Shown here one piece after another: positions 12,001 to 21,806 of a DNA stretch of 64,000 bases. This DNA comes from Schizosaccharomyces osmophilus (taxonomy: Eukaryota > Ascomycota > Schizosaccharomycetes > Schizosaccharomycetales > Schizosaccharomycetaceae): the NCBI RefSeq assembly GCF_027921745.1, contig NC_079239.1:895501-959500 (forward strand). Reading direction: 5' to 3'. How positions within the stretch are numbered: the first letter of the stretch is position 1; each line of letters begins with the position of its first letter. Both the position numbers and the translations under genes were made by a program. The notes below the pieces were generated by a model, which was given only the letters and a program-made list of their open reading frames with translations, had not been told where the DNA came from and made no database searches.

Positions 12001-12326
12001 AGACAGAAACTATGGCAAACTTTGAAACTACATTAGGAAATGCGAAATTTGATACAATAGAGCCGACAGCAAATACGTTCAGGCAAAAGTTTCCTGAAAC
12101 ACCTCCTTGGTCACGAGATTTGGCATTTACAGATGATTTGTCGAATTTATTCATCAACAAGGCAGAGCTTCGTGAAAGAGAAAACTCTCAGCCGTCTGAT
12201 TCACCAACAAAAGAGATGTACTCGCAACCTATTCAACGAATATCGTCGAATCCATCAAAGTCGGATACCTTCAAACGAACAAATAATGCCATCAACAAGC
12301 GGTTCTCTGCACGTGGCAAACACTGA
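9048..12326 (+). CDS. cut7: Cut7, mitotic kinesin-5
   Basis: This 1092-residue protein is a BimC/kinesin-5 motor, the tetrameric plus-end motor that slides antiparallel spindle microtubules and separates the poles. The N-terminal motor spans about residues 65-430, with the P-loop GQTGTGKTYTMSG, the switch I motif SSRSHSIFT and the switch II motif DLAGSEN. A neck and long coiled-coil stalk follow to about residue 950. Near the C-terminus a short block, ETPPWSRDL at about 1011, sits where the Cdk-regulated BimC box is expected, although it does not match the usual TPxR/K form. The tail ends in a basic stretch. It starts at the first ATG, just after a T-rich leader. It is convergent with rps28 and corresponds to S. 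pombe SPAC25G10.07c. Confidence 0.97.
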   Translation: MPPRPPGGGPTQNSGPNVHSKFGMNAPRVPNATIPRKRRAGTQSTVGYASASPSSSAESTLHDENETNINVAVRVRGRSDREIRDNSALALSTSGAVGAELAIQSDPSSMLVAKTYAFDKVFGPEADQLMLFEHAVSPILTQVLNGYNCTIFAYGQTGTGKTYTMSGDLSDSNGILSEGAGLIPRTLYNLFSTLDNTGQEYAVKCSYYELYNEEIRDLLVADDLRKRARVFEDSSRQGNVVVTGMEEFYIKNAAEGLRLLREGSYRRHVAATRCNDLSSRSHSIFTVTIHTKVASSSSHEPGFTNMSFSSNNSSDDYMRVSKLHLVDLAGSENIGRSGAENKRARETGMINQSLLTLGRVINALVEKSHHIPYRESKLTRLLQDSLGGKTKTSMIVTVSSTNSNIEETLSTLEYASRAKSIRNKPQNNQLIFRKVLIKDLVLDIERLKADLIATRQKNGVYLAESSYKELIEGAQSKSTLCQEQARKLEVLELNIKNAREQLQLVSKSNQEHRKEIDSLQGQLASSNSHLETTRLENENLREQLTSEIEKRKEYETSEQKITTVATDLSQYYRESKEYIVRLYEKLSRTEKTSEENEINFWNLKQELLGMLTSFQGNITDGTNGYFNLLNNFNASMEDIINNHSVLLNTSVQEVNTHFSNLENLLREARSSTNPSTTLDSLVSDLLESRKNLLLLLENSLQEISMSSQKLGNGISTELIELQKEVKDSYRKVVQDLRTLFNSQQNFCKSQKESITTAKDDITSLLQSCTTSISENNSNVDQFLDEYKAQEETKQKELMNRINSVVGQFLQEQNQLLYSNVGGFHSKLKKTESELVDSNEHFKLYFDKLNDDSDVFNNTLLENKGKLQSTISQSSGLLDAKGKSIHSNSRSVYDECMTLAEAQKENVYSEVRTLDRLLQSLQAHSDDHLQERHEKLLLRLNDLMKKTAAVRSYVAAPQDNLNELTSQIQEGTTSLAQHTNVLLGSETETMANFETTLGNAKFDTIEPTANTFRQKFPETPPWSRDLAFTDDLSNLFINKAELRERENSQPSDSPTKEMYSQPIQRISSNPSKSDTFKRTNNAINKRFSARGKH

Positions 12327-12610
12327 CCGAACAACGGTGTATTGTAAATTAATGATTCTTCTGTTATTTTTCTTATTAATGACTCTTTGGTTATATAGAA
12401 TATTTGCTCGTAACCCTAATATTGAAGTTTATTTCATATGATGCGATAACTATTATAGCAGATATAGTTACAAGTCTTTTTTACAGACGCCTCTTGTACT
12501 GCATTTACATTTAACTAAACCAGACAGTTTACAATTCGAACTTTTTGCTCTTCATGAAGATGATGTATTTTTATATCTCTGAAACAACCAGCGTCAAGCC
12601 AAAGCTAGGT

Positions 12611-12956
12611 TTAGCGCAATCTTCTAGCTTCACGCTCAGATTCAAGAAGAACCAAGATGTCATCCTCACGGACAGGTCCCTTGACGTTACGGATGATGGA
12701 ACGAGAGGTGTCATCCATAAATTCAACACGGACTTGAGTAACTCCACCACTATCACAAGTTAGTAATTTGTTTCGTTCATATATGTTATGTGTTGGGTTT
12801 CTTTTAAGGAGGGGCGTTTAAAATAGCTAAGAAACATATTTACAAGTATCCACCCGGAACATAATCTAAACCATTATTCTATACTTACCGAGAGCCGGTG
12901 CGACCTAAAACTTTGATGACCTTAGCCAACTTAACAGGAACCTTAGAAGAATCCAT
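12611..12956 (-). CDS. rps28: 40S ribosomal protein S28 (eS28), one intron
   Basis: This is a spliced gene too small for a simple open-frame scan. Exon 1 is 12889-12956 and exon 2 is 12611-12749. The 139-bp intron has donor GTAAGT, branch TACTAAC and acceptor TAG. Together they encode 68 residues beginning [13 protein letters not shown], continuing LGRTGSRGGVTQVR and ending EREARRLR, which is the highly conserved eS28 sequence. The intron splits the Arg codon of the TGSR motif. The protein sits at the mRNA exit channel of the small subunit. Transcription is driven by the HomolE/HomolD pair in the 187-bp gap shared with his1. Confidence 0.97.
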
Positions 12957-13033
12957 TGTTCTCTTGAGATGTGTAGAAGTGCGTGGTGTTTAAAGAAGAA
13001 TCAGTTTTGGTACCATTAGAAATTTTGGGATAC

Positions 13034-13058
13034 CGTGACTGCTTTTTTGGGGTAGGGT
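13034..13058 (-). promoter_or_regulatory. HomolE + HomolD ribosomal-protein promoter boxes
   Basis: Read on the minus strand, ACCCTACCCC (13058-13049) is followed by CAGTCACG (13041-13034). These are a HomolE box and a one-mismatch HomolD box (consensus CAGTCACA) in the usual upstream-to-downstream order. They lie about 80 bp from the rps28 start. HomolD replaces TATA at fission yeast ribosomal protein genes. The same gap must serve his1 on the other strand. Confidence 0.8.
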
Positions 13059-13143
13059 GCTGCGTTTAAGGAAAAAAGCAAGAAACGCGAGAAGCGTCAA
13101 AGAAGCAGTGCAACACCATAAAAAATTCATAAAAAACATAAAT

Positions 13144-14246
13144 ATGGATTTGGTCAACCACTTGGAGGATCGTTTGCTTTTTGCAGTTCCTAAAAGTAAG
13201 TCACATGAAAACAGTGAAAAGTATCAAAGGATGAAAAAAAAATGAGAATGGATGATCGCAAAGACGATTGACCTTCATATCAGCGAATGCATTCTTTTCA
13301 GTCCAAGAAAATAATTTTACAAGCTGTACATTTGTTAGATTCAAAATATTAATGCATATGTCTAGAGGGACGTCTGTACGAGTCATGTGTGAATGTTTTG
13401 AAGGGGGCTGATATCAAGTTCCGTCGTAATTCTCGCTTGGACATTGCTTTAGTTCAAAATTTTCCCATTGCTTTGGTTTTTTTGCCTGCTGCTGATATCC
13501 CTCGTTTCGTCGGTACCGGTCGTGTTCATCTTGGTATCACTGGTCAAGATCAAATTGCCGAGGCTCGTCTCCGTATCGGTGAAAAATTGAAGGTAGAAGA
13601 ATTGGTTGACCTTCAATTTGGTGGATGCAAACTGCAAGTTCAAGTTCCCGAAAGTGGACCAATCCAAACCGTTAAACAATTGGTTGGTCAACGTATCGTC
13701 ACTTCCTTTGAATATTTGGTGGGCGATCACTTTAGACAGTTGGAGACACAAATGAAAAAGGATGGAGAAATTAGCAGTGAAGCCAAGACTGAAATCAGTT
13801 TTGTTTCAGGCAGTGTCGAAGCCTCTTGTGCTTTAGGCATTGCTGAAGCTGTTGTTGACTTGGTTGAATCTGGTGAAACCATGCGTGCTTCTGGTTTGAA
13901 GGCCATTGAGGATATCATGAGTACTAGTGCTGTTTTGGTTCGATCCACCAACTGTTCTCCCGAGCTCGAACCTCTTTTACAAACCATCATTACACGCATC
14001 CGTGGTTATGTGATTGCTCAGCAATACGTTCTCGTTAACTACAATGTTGCTCGTGATCATTTGACTGATGTTCTCAAAATTACTCCTGGTAAGCGTGCTC
14101 CCACTATCACTGCCTTGGATGAACCCAACTGGGTTGCTGTTAGCAGCATGGTCTTGAAGAAGAACGTTGCCAAGGTTATGGATGAATTATCCCAGAATCA
14201 AGCTGCCGATATTCTTGTCCTTTCCATCGACAACTCTCGTCCTTAA
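13144..14246 (+). CDS. his1: ATP phosphoribosyltransferase His1, one intron
   Basis: His1 catalyses the first step of histidine synthesis, condensing ATP with PRPP, and is feedback-inhibited by histidine. Exon 1 is 13144-13195 (MDLVNHLEDRLLFAVPK). The intron at 13196-13365 starts GTAAGT and ends CTAG. Exon 2 is 13366-14246 and resumes with GRLYESCVNVLKGAD. The joined product is 310 residues, the length of the S. pombe enzyme as I remember it. The periplasmic-binding-type fold motifs GRVHLGITGQDQIAEA and GSVEASCALGIAEAVVDLV are visible. The C-terminal ACT-like regulatory domain covers about the last 75 residues. Its start is only 187 bp from the divergent rps28 start. Confidence 0.96.
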
Positions 14247-14722
14247 AGTTATTTCTGTTTTAAGTTTTGAAAAGGTTATTGTAAAGGGAAACATACTGCA
14301 AAATTTCTCTTTGAACGTGTTCCTACTTGTTTTTATAGACAATTTAATTACATTATCAAGTAGTATATCTACACCAATCCTTAAATTCTCTTTTTAGTTT
14401 ATTAGATATTAATTATACTTAATGTTAACAAACTTTTGTAATTTAAAATGTCAACCCTCCTTGACTTTATTTTGTTTATTGTGTAGGTAACAATGCTGCA
14501 CTGTCTTGAAACACGAACGCGTCGAAATTTTACAAGCTGCCAACTGCATACCACTAAAAGCTAGCTCTTGTGCAATAGTTATTTATATGCTTATCTATTG
14601 AAATAAACTAACACTTATTTACTAATTATCTTCATTATAAAAGATATAGCTTACCACGGCTCAAAATAATTTAAACTTACTTGCTCAATTAACTGGATGA
14701 ATTATCGTTCTTAAACACAAAA
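14247..14722. other. Intergenic, his1 to rec10
   Basis: AT-rich 3' flank of his1 and promoter of rec10. A single ACGCGT hexamer at 14517-14522, about 200 bp upstream of rec10, could be an MBF (Res/Cdc10) site; S. pombe pre-meiotic genes use such sites. One copy is weak evidence. Confidence 0.45.
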
Positions 14723-17119
14723 ATGGATCTTATAAACGAATTTCTTAACTTATTAACAAAGGGAAAGCAGTTAACAAAAGTTTTACTTGACAGAACTCTG
14801 AACGCTGTGCTTTCTGTCGACGCGAGCGAAGTACGCGAAAAGCAGACGATATCAAACATTTCAATTGCTTTTTCAGTAATTGGGGAGAAAGAGCAGTATA
14901 CGGAACCAAAAATTATATCTTGTCTTAAAATTCTTCTGCATTTATGTTTTGTAGGGAAACACCCAGATTTGGGTGATATCTTTATAGAAACATTTACCGG
15001 ACTGGATCCTTCTCTCAACAATTCTCTCAAAAAGTCAATCGGTCCATTGGCTTTGTCTTTGGGATGCCAATACTTAAACGAAACAGAATTTTTGAATGTG
15101 ACAACTACCCTTGAATTATACGATGAACAAGAATACCAAATGATTGTTTTCGAACGCGTTGTCCTTCAAATAATGTCACTTTTTATTGCAAAGTGCGAAA
15201 ATAATAAGCTTTATTTGATTAATAATCGAAAAGAACTGAATTTATATGCGATTGGCAGGCGATTAACCCACCGTGATTTTGCATGTAGGTTTCTGTGCGG
15301 ACTTTTTATATCAAGATTTTCGGTGTCTGGGGTGGATGAGGAAAGTAATAGACAAAATGTTATTCGCCTAAATCTTTTTTGCCCGAGCGATTCGTCGAAA
15401 CCTATGTTGACCATGCAAATGCTAAAGGCAGATCGAATCTTTCAGACCTGCGTTGCGAACTCTACCAAGGTCTATGCTGGAACATTCTCAATAGGCTTAG
15501 AAACACCCGTAAATGCTACTATGATTGTCGAGCCCAGGGATGTTATCATTTATAGGAAAGGAAGTACTTTGTTGCAGCTTTCGTGGGGATCAATAAAAGA
15601 TATTACGATGACAAGTGATCAAACCTATAGATTTTGTTTCACTACAGACATACCGCATTTAAAAGATTGTATGTTTGAATGCCTGGACGATTCCTCCTTT
15701 GGTGACTTGGATTCAACTTTGCAGTTTGTCGGAGATTCTTTAACACCTAAACTGTTTGTCTCTCCGAAAGTAGCTGTAAATCAATCAAATAACGATGATA
15801 AGGATACACAAACGGAAGAATCACAACATTCCGTCCGTGGTCCGATGGAGTATGATAGTGCATATGAAAATTTCGAAAATGAAGTTCTCGATAAAAGTGT
15901 CTGTGCAGAGTCAGTAAATGAAGCTTCCCCAGAGGAGGACAATGAGAACTTGGAGCTTAAGGTAAACGAGCCCAAGAATGCTTATGCTGATGAAAATATT
16001 ACCAATTCCGAAAATACAGCGAATGAGGAGGCTATAATAGCACATGAAACTACTGGAGAAATAGCAGAGGATAGAAATCAAGCAACTTTGGGAAATGGTA
16101 CTATGATTACCCCACTTAAGAAGCGTGCACGTGCTGGCAAAGCATCTACAAAAAGTAGTCGTCTTCCAAGGGTCAAGAAGCCAAGGAAGAATGAGAAAAA
16201 CAAAGGAGAAGATAATCCTTTAGCAGGTTTGAAAGAACAAGAAACACCTTGTCCAAAGAATAACAAGCAGACCAAAGAACTCTTAAGGCCAGAAGGAGAC
16301 AACGATTCTGAGCAATCTCTTCTAGATGACAGAGAAAGGGACAACCAAAGTAATGATGAAAAAGAAAATAATGAATTGCGCGACAGTGTGAAGCCGGAAA
16401 TGAATACTGTTGAACCTATGAGTAATACAAAACCATCGATAGAAACAATGGAAAAAGTTAAACAGGAGCCTTCGAGTCATATATTAAATGCCTTGGATCA
16501 TTCACAGCAACCTGATCACAAATCAATTTGGAAGCAAATGCTGAAGGACAAATCGTGGAAGAATGAGCTTTTTACGCCCCCTTCTCAGAATCGAAAGCGG
16601 CAAGTTGATTTAGCAACTTTCACAAAACAAGGTTATTCGACACTTGGAAATAATCCCTCATTGCTTAATACTTGCTCAAGTCCTCCTACTGAAGCTTCGT
16701 CCTTGGGCGGCCCTTCTGTCAATCATACTGAGGATGGATTAACCAGTAGTACGTTGAATTCAGACACCAACGATCATGTGAAAGATTTAAATCTACGGTC
16801 AGTTAAACAGGAAGAAAAAGTGTCCAAGCTCTCATATGGATTGGATAAGGTACAATTAAAGAGTGTTGGTCAAGTTGATTTACCAAACGCTCATGGAGTT
16901 GAACGCTGTGTTTCTTTAATTGGAAAACAAATATATTCAACTATAACTAAACGCGAAGAAAAGTTAAAAGAGCAATTAAACGTTTTTCATTCGAACTCGA
17001 CTAATTTAGTTGAAGAATTTCAAGGGAGACAAAAGGCTAGGTATGCATCGATAGAGAAGATGCTTACTTCGGTGGATACTAGTCTAATGCACCGAGTGAA
17101 AAAACTGATTTATGAATAA
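14723..17119 (+). CDS. rec10: Rec10, meiotic linear-element protein (Red1-related)
   Basis: This 798-residue protein matches S. pombe Rec10 in position, length and layout. Rec10 is the main structural component of meiotic linear elements, the fission yeast counterpart of synaptonemal-complex axes, and activates Rec12 for double-strand break formation. The N-terminal about 350 residues appear globular, as in the Red1/Rec10 family (armadillo-like then PH-like). The middle is acidic and disordered. A basic, nuclear-localisation-like cluster containing KKRARAGK and KKPRKNEKN lies near residues 463-490. The C-terminal about 80 residues are helical and probably form the oligomerising coiled coil. 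Identification rests on synteny (between his1 and zip1) and architecture rather than on a strongly conserved motif. Confidence 0.88.
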   Translation: MDLINEFLNLLTKGKQLTKVLLDRTLNAVLSVDASEVREKQTISNISIAFSVIGEKEQYTEPKIISCLKILLHLCFVGKHPDLGDIFIETFTGLDPSLNNSLKKSIGPLALSLGCQYLNETEFLNVTTTLELYDEQEYQMIVFERVVLQIMSLFIAKCENNKLYLINNRKELNLYAIGRRLTHRDFACRFLCGLFISRFSVSGVDEESNRQNVIRLNLFCPSDSSKPMLTMQMLKADRIFQTCVANSTKVYAGTFSIGLETPVNATMIVEPRDVIIYRKGSTLLQLSWGSIKDITMTSDQTYRFCFTTDIPHLKDCMFECLDDSSFGDLDSTLQFVGDSLTPKLFVSPKVAVNQSNNDDKDTQTEESQHSVRGPMEYDSAYENFENEVLDKSVCAESVNEASPEEDNENLELKVNEPKNAYADENITNSENTANEEAIIAHETTGEIAEDRNQATLGNGTMITPLKKRARAGKASTKSSRLPRVKKPRKNEKNKGEDNPLAGLKEQETPCPKNNKQTKELLRPEGDNDSEQSLLDDRERDNQSNDEKENNELRDSVKPEMNTVEPMSNTKPSIETMEKVKQEPSSHILNALDHSQQPDHKSIWKQMLKDKSWKNELFTPPSQNRKRQVDLATFTKQGYSTLGNNPSLLNTCSSPPTEASSLGGPSVNHTEDGLTSSTLNSDTNDHVKDLNLRSVKQEEKVSKLSYGLDKVQLKSVGQVDLPNAHGVERCVSLIGKQIYSTITKREEKLKEQLNVFHSNSTNLVEEFQGRQKARYASIEKMLTSVDTSLMHRVKKLIYE

Positions 17120-17583
17120 GTTTGTGAAACCACTGTTTAAAGGCCATGAGGCCATGAAATGAAATCGTCAAGGGATTATACTAAAAGAACAATGAAACAT
17201 TGCAAAGCAAAAACACTTACATACTGAATAGATAAAAATTTTAAAAACAGAAATAGAAAAAAAATATAATACTGTTAATTGTCATAGTCATAAGGATATA
17301 CAAAAGCTTATTCAATTAGCAATATAATAAGAAACACCGGTTTGATAACTAGAGAAATACAAGAGCAAATTTATGGAAAGCAAAGTTGAATTATCATAAA
17401 AACAAAAAAAGTCGGTTAAACATGAAAACAAACGACCGACCCGCGCAACCTGTTGGAGATTGCGCTATAAAATTATAACACCATTTGTACACGTATGCAA
17501 ATATTAATAACCACAGAACGAAAAATAACAGAAGCGAATCGAAAACGATATTAATATAAACCAAAGCAAGAGATAAAAATTTT
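17120..17583. other. Convergent intergenic, rec10 / zip1
   Basis: A-rich 3' flanks of convergent genes. No feature is recognised. Confidence 0.55.
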
Positions 17584-18546
17584 TTAAAAGTTCGTAGCTG
17601 GACGAATAAGTCCCTTCAACCAGTTGTTTTCCATTTCCAACTCACCAATTCGAGATTCCAACGTAACGACTTTATCAGAGAGCTCGTTTGCAGTACGTTC
17701 TAATTGCTGTTCCTTTTGCTTTTTCTTGATACGGAACCTTGCACTAGCAGCCGTATTTCTTCGACGCTTATCCTCTTCTGCAGCATTACGAATGGCTGCA
17801 TCGGAAGAGTCGGTCCTGGGACGCTTATTCATAGGTGCAGAGATAGCAATGGGAGTTGAAGGAACTGAAGCTTGTTCTGTTATGGCATCAAATTGTGAGA
17901 GGTCAGCCAATTGGGCAGAAGCAGAGTTTCGCTTGCCAGTAGAAGTAGAGGCAGCTGGTTCTTCGTTACCAGCAGACGAGGAAGATAAATCCAAAGAAGA
18001 AGAATCACTAGGGCGCTTATAGGCTACAGAAGGATGAGAAGGGACCTTTTGCTGGTTTTGAGGAGCATCAGACTCCAAGAATGCAGTGGGATTAGATAGA
18101 GGAAACAAAGCAGGTGAATTCTTGCCTTGCATTTGCATTACCTTTGAAGCTTTAAACAATTCCAGATTCTCAGTAGTCAAGTAGGGATTTTGATTGTCTT
18201 CTTGAGAAAGTTTAGCGGAAACGTCAGCATTTTCCAAAGGTTCTCTCTTGGGAATAGCTGACGCAGGGACATTAGAGGAAGTCGTAAATTGTGATGACGG
18301 AGCAGCATGTTGAGGTTGGGTTTTATATTTGGGCGGAACCGTTGAAGAGTTGCTATTTACCTTTTGAGGTACAGATCTGTAAAAGTTGTGAGGAAACAAA
18401 TTAACAGGTTCAAAGTCAAAGAAATAAGGATTGCTGAACATGTTCAATTGTTCCGCCAAATCATCGTTGGAGAACTCCTCAACGTGAGGGCTTTCATCCA
18501 ATTCCAAATTTAAATTGTTAATGCATTGGTTCGGAGTGAAATCCAT
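17584..18546 (-). CDS. zip1: Zip1, bZIP transcription factor
   Basis: This 320-residue protein has a C-terminal bZIP domain: the basic region RRRNTAASARFRIKKKQKEQ at about residues 252-271, followed by a heptad leucine zipper to about 312. The N-terminal 230 residues are Ser/Pro/Gln-rich and acidic in places, as in an activation domain. Syntenic S. pombe Zip1 is an ATF4/Met4-like factor controlling sulphur and cadmium responses and is destroyed through SCF-Pof1. The start used is the ATG at 18546 (MDFTPNQCINN); four codons of open frame precede it without another ATG. Divergent from cce1. Confidence 0.93.
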   Translation of the reverse strand: MDFTPNQCINNLNLELDESPHVEEFSNDDLAEQLNMFSNPYFFDFEPVNLFPHNFYRSVPQKVNSNSSTVPPKYKTQPQHAAPSSQFTTSSNVPASAIPKREPLENADVSAKLSQEDNQNPYLTTENLELFKASKVMQMQGKNSPALFPLSNPTAFLESDAPQNQQKVPSHPSVAYKRPSDSSSLDLSSSSAGNEEPAASTSTGKRNSASAQLADLSQFDAITEQASVPSTPIAISAPMNKRPRTDSSDAAIRNAAEEDKRRRNTAASARFRIKKKQKEQQLERTANELSDKVVTLESRIGELEMENNWLKGLIRPATNF

Positions 18547-19470
18547 GTTCAATTGCAATATTCACGAAGATCTTTCAAGAAGAGCCTTGTTAAACCTTGA
18601 TCAAATTTCACCGTGGAAAAAACTATATCAACCTTTTTCTAGAAAAATAAACTATATTTCTAAAAGTTATTTAGCGGACTTAGTTGAAAAATGCCTGTTT
18701 CTAGCTATATTCATTTAAGAATGTTGTGCGCTAATAGTCAGTTTTATCGGCGGCTGCCACAAAGCTGATAAGATGGGCTGGTATAACGATGAAAGAAAAG
18801 TTTCCAAAATACACAATAGTACAACCCAATACGTTATACCTTTATATTTGCAAACAAGGCGGCGCAACGAAGTGTGAAATCTTCTTGGGATTTTGACATT
18901 CTATGATATCGTATTGTGTTGAGCTGTGTCGATAATTAGAAAAGAAAAGCAAGAACAGGACGCAAGATCAATGTAGAAACCCTTTTAAATCATTGATACA
19001 AATTGGATGATACTGGATTTTGCTAAAGCCGATGGATCCAGTTCATTCACGTTACTAATAAACTGGCCAAACGCTGCACAACATTTTGCAAAGTATTTTT
19101 AGTAATAATGGGTGAGAAAAGAAAGCTTTTTTCAAATTCAAAACTAATTATATAAGCAACAGTTCTTGCATTGTAAGTTTCCAAGTTTGACCTTTCAGAG
19201 TTATTTGAATGGCTTGATGTATCCCAAACTACTTACTTTTTCAGGCGGTAATTTCTTGGTATTGGAGTTTTCGAAGATACGGGCATTTATTTTTATTTTT
19301 TTAATAAAATTCGAATTAATTGAAGCAAGCCTTTAACCATACGTGGAAACAACATTTCATTGCAAGGCCTTGTGACTCTGCATACAATTTCATACAAGTG
19401 CTTTACTTTTTTCGGCTATTTTTTTTTTCTGTACTCGTATTGTTGTATTAAACTGTTTCTATCGGGAAGG
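18547..19470. other. Divergent intergenic, zip1 / cce1
   Basis: About 920 bp that presumably contains both promoters. The cce1 side has T-rich tracts. No RNA gene or conserved element is recognised. Confidence 0.5.
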
Positions 19471-20271
19471 ATGAACTATTCCAAATTGCAAACGCTGCAA
19501 CATATCTGCAAAGTCAGTGGTTTATCCAGAAAAGGCCGAAAAGCAGATTTGTTTCAGCGAATTCTGTCTGCCCCAGTCTATCCTACAAATAACGTTCTAT
19601 CGATTGATATAGGGATTAAAAACTTTGCATACTGTCTTGCTAGTCGTACGGAAGATGCTAAGGTTAATATCCATGAATGGGCTCATGAAGACTTGACGTC
19701 CCCGACAAATGGTTTGGGTATCCAATGGATCGAAGACTATCATCCTCAATATTTGGCAAGACTTGCGTTGCAAATCTATACCACGTTAACCTCCCGTTTT
19801 CATCCCAGCATAATTCTTTTGGAACACCAGCGCTATCGGTCAGGAGCCAAAACCATTCCTGAATGGACTTTGCGAGTCAATGTAATTGAATATATGCTGC
19901 ACTGTTTGCATATAAACAGTCAAGTCCATGCGTCGCCGGAATCAAATCCTAGTCCCTCTAGCTTACTTTCCCTTGCACCACAATCCGTGTACTCTTACGT
20001 TTCTGCCTTGTCTGACTTTGTTAAATTGAACAGTAATACCAAGACAAAACTAACACGCGTCAGACTATTAAACGATATGCTGAAGCTTGGAAAGGTATCT
20101 GTTGTAAATGATGATGCGCTAAAAACATTTGAATTACCAGTTAAATTTTCAAGCAAAAAAGATGACATGACGGATGCTGCTATGATGGCAATTACATGGA
20201 TTGAATGGCAACATAAACTAAGACAATATCAAGATGAACTTCGTAGCTATGTCGAACTAAATTCGCAATAA
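19471..20271 (+). CDS. cce1: Cce1/Ydc2, mitochondrial Holliday junction resolvase
   Basis: This 266-residue protein resolves four-way DNA junctions in mitochondria so that mtDNA can segregate. An N-terminal SAP-like helical motif (about 1-33, LQHICKVSGLSRKGRKADL) is followed by the RNase H/RuvC-type fold. Catalytic acidic residues are visible: Asp46 in LSIDIGIKNFAY, a Glu in ILLEHQRYRSGAKTIPEW, and the Asp pair in KKDDMTDAAMMA near the C-terminus. The start chosen is the ATG at 19471; the upstream open frame has no ATG, and its hydrophobic translation looks like leader DNA. The family entry in S. pombe is SPAC25G10.02. Confidence 0.95.
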   Translation: MNYSKLQTLQHICKVSGLSRKGRKADLFQRILSAPVYPTNNVLSIDIGIKNFAYCLASRTEDAKVNIHEWAHEDLTSPTNGLGIQWIEDYHPQYLARLALQIYTTLTSRFHPSIILLEHQRYRSGAKTIPEWTLRVNVIEYMLHCLHINSQVHASPESNPSPSSLLSLAPQSVYSYVSALSDFVKLNSNTKTKLTRVRLLNDMLKLGKVSVVNDDALKTFELPVKFSSKKDDMTDAAMMAITWIEWQHKLRQYQDELRSYVELNSQ

Positions 20272-20843
20272 AGGTTACTATAATAGCGCAGCTTGGATTA
20301 GGAAAAGTTAAGGAGTGTGATTTGTATAAATAAAAATATTAAGGTTTTCAAATGAAGGCTGTTAACTTGAACGGCAAACTTTTCTTGAATGGAGATCATT
20401 TGCATTAAGGACAAAACTGTCCTATCTATCTTGAAAACTCGATTTCTTGTAACGAGCAAAGAAAGGAATCATGCTCTGTTTTGGTCAATAGAATCATAAA
20501 ACATAAACGTGCGTCATAAGCGAAATAAATAAAGCTTTGCTGTTGCAAAAGAATGCGAACTTGACATTACAGAAACGTTTGTGGGCATCTTTATTTGCAG
20601 TTGCGAAACAACTATAGTAGGTTCATAAGCAAATATTTATGTTCGTTAAGGAATAAAACAAAGGTCATAACAACGTAAGAAGGAATCTTTGTGATAAGAC
20701 GGAAGTACCATAAATTAAGTATTTGAGATTTTGAACGAAACATGATTATAATAAAACAATGTATGGAGCCATAAATAGCAAAGTTGAAGACAACCAAAGA
20801 AGCCAATGATGTCGTTCTTGAAAGATGGTGTGAGTTCTGTTTC
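20272..20843. other. Convergent intergenic, cce1 / RRM gene
   Basis: The 3' flanks of two convergent genes. Nothing specific is seen. Confidence 0.55.
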
Positions 20844-21806
20844 TTATATAGTATTTTGCTCCATTGGGCGTCGTTCTTCAGAAAAAGACACTTGTGGGGC
20901 GGAAGTTGAAAATGATCTTTCTTGCTGCAATCGATCGTTGTTGTAGGAACGAGAGGATTGGTCCTGTCCATCCCGAGGGTACTCATGTTTGCGGCGACGA
21001 TCACCGTAGGGACGGAATTTGTAATCATTTTTATATCTTCTAGGACGCTCTGATTCTAGAAAGCGGCTCCTGTTATCATCGTAGTCTCTATTACTGCTCG
21101 GACGATAGTAATTTGGGGATCCGCGACCGTCACGGTTAGGACGGTAGCGAGAAGGCATTCGATTATTTCCATTGTATGGATGACTTCCCATTCTTTCATG
21201 CATCATCCCTTTTCTCGTTGATCCCATGTATTTTCCAGGAGTAGGAGAACGAGGGCGGGACCGTCTGGCCTTTTGTACATTTAAAACGCGACCAAAGAAT
21301 TCTTTTGTGTTCAACCCTTGGATAGCGGCATCTGCTTCTTCCACCGTGGATAAAGAAACGAAACCAAATCCTCTAGGTTCTTTGGTGGCAGGGTCTTTTA
21401 AGATGTTGGCTCGCATAATGGTACCATATTTGCTGAACATTTCAATCAAATCTTCATCCTGAATTCGAGGAGCAATTCCGGTGACAAACAGGTTCGTCCC
21501 GGAATTCTCAGATTCGCTAGACTCTCTCTGGGCCGTGTCATAATTTCGAGTTTTAGGCACCTTAGGATCTGCACTCCACCGACTGTCATCAAGGGACTCT
21601 TCGTGGAAAGGTATACTTTCTTCGGCAAATACACTCCTTGTGTAATCTTTGTTTTCTTTCTCTACACGTGGATCATCATGGGTATCGTCAACGTTCGTGT
21701 TACGTGCTACAGGACGCGATTTATTCAAATCAGAGACAACAGCTTTAGATTGATTGACAATGGCTTGGTCAAAATCTGAGTAATGCTCAACTGTTGTGTC
21801 AGCCAT
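20844..21806 (-). CDS. RRM protein with arginine-rich tail (Tra2/RNPS1-like)
   Basis: This 320-residue protein has one RRM at about residues 103-180, with RNP2 NLFVTGI and RNP1 RGFGFVSL. An R/S/Y/N-rich tail follows, with SRPRSPTPGKY then many RRY, RRP and DR pairs. The layout resembles Tra2-type splicing regulators. A role in pre-mRNA binding is inferred; specificity cannot be read from sequence. The start is the ATG at 21806 (MADTTVEHYSDF). A longer in-frame extension exists upstream but is hydrophobic and AT-rich, so I treat it as 5' leader. It corresponds to S. pombe SPAC25G10.01. Confidence 0.9.
   Translation of the reverse strand: MADTTVEHYSDFDQAIVNQSKAVVSDLNKSRPVARNTNVDDTHDDPRVEKENKDYTRSVFAEESIPFHEESLDDSRWSADPKVPKTRNYDTAQRESSESENSGTNLFVTGIAPRIQDEDLIEMFSKYGTIMRANILKDPATKEPRGFGFVSLSTVEEADAAIQGLNTKEFFGRVLNVQKARRSRPRSPTPGKYMGSTRKGMMHERMGSHPYNGNNRMPSRYRPNRDGRGSPNYYRPSSNRDYDDNRSRFLESERPRRYKNDYKFRPYGDRRRKHEYPRDGQDQSSRSYNNDRLQQERSFSTSAPQVSFSEERRPMEQNTI

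Noticed and set aside
14723-17119. Several UNAAAC (Mmi1/DSR-type) motifs in rec10
   Set aside because: Only about five copies were noticed in 2.4 kb, roughly what chance predicts at this base composition, so there is no clustering to report.
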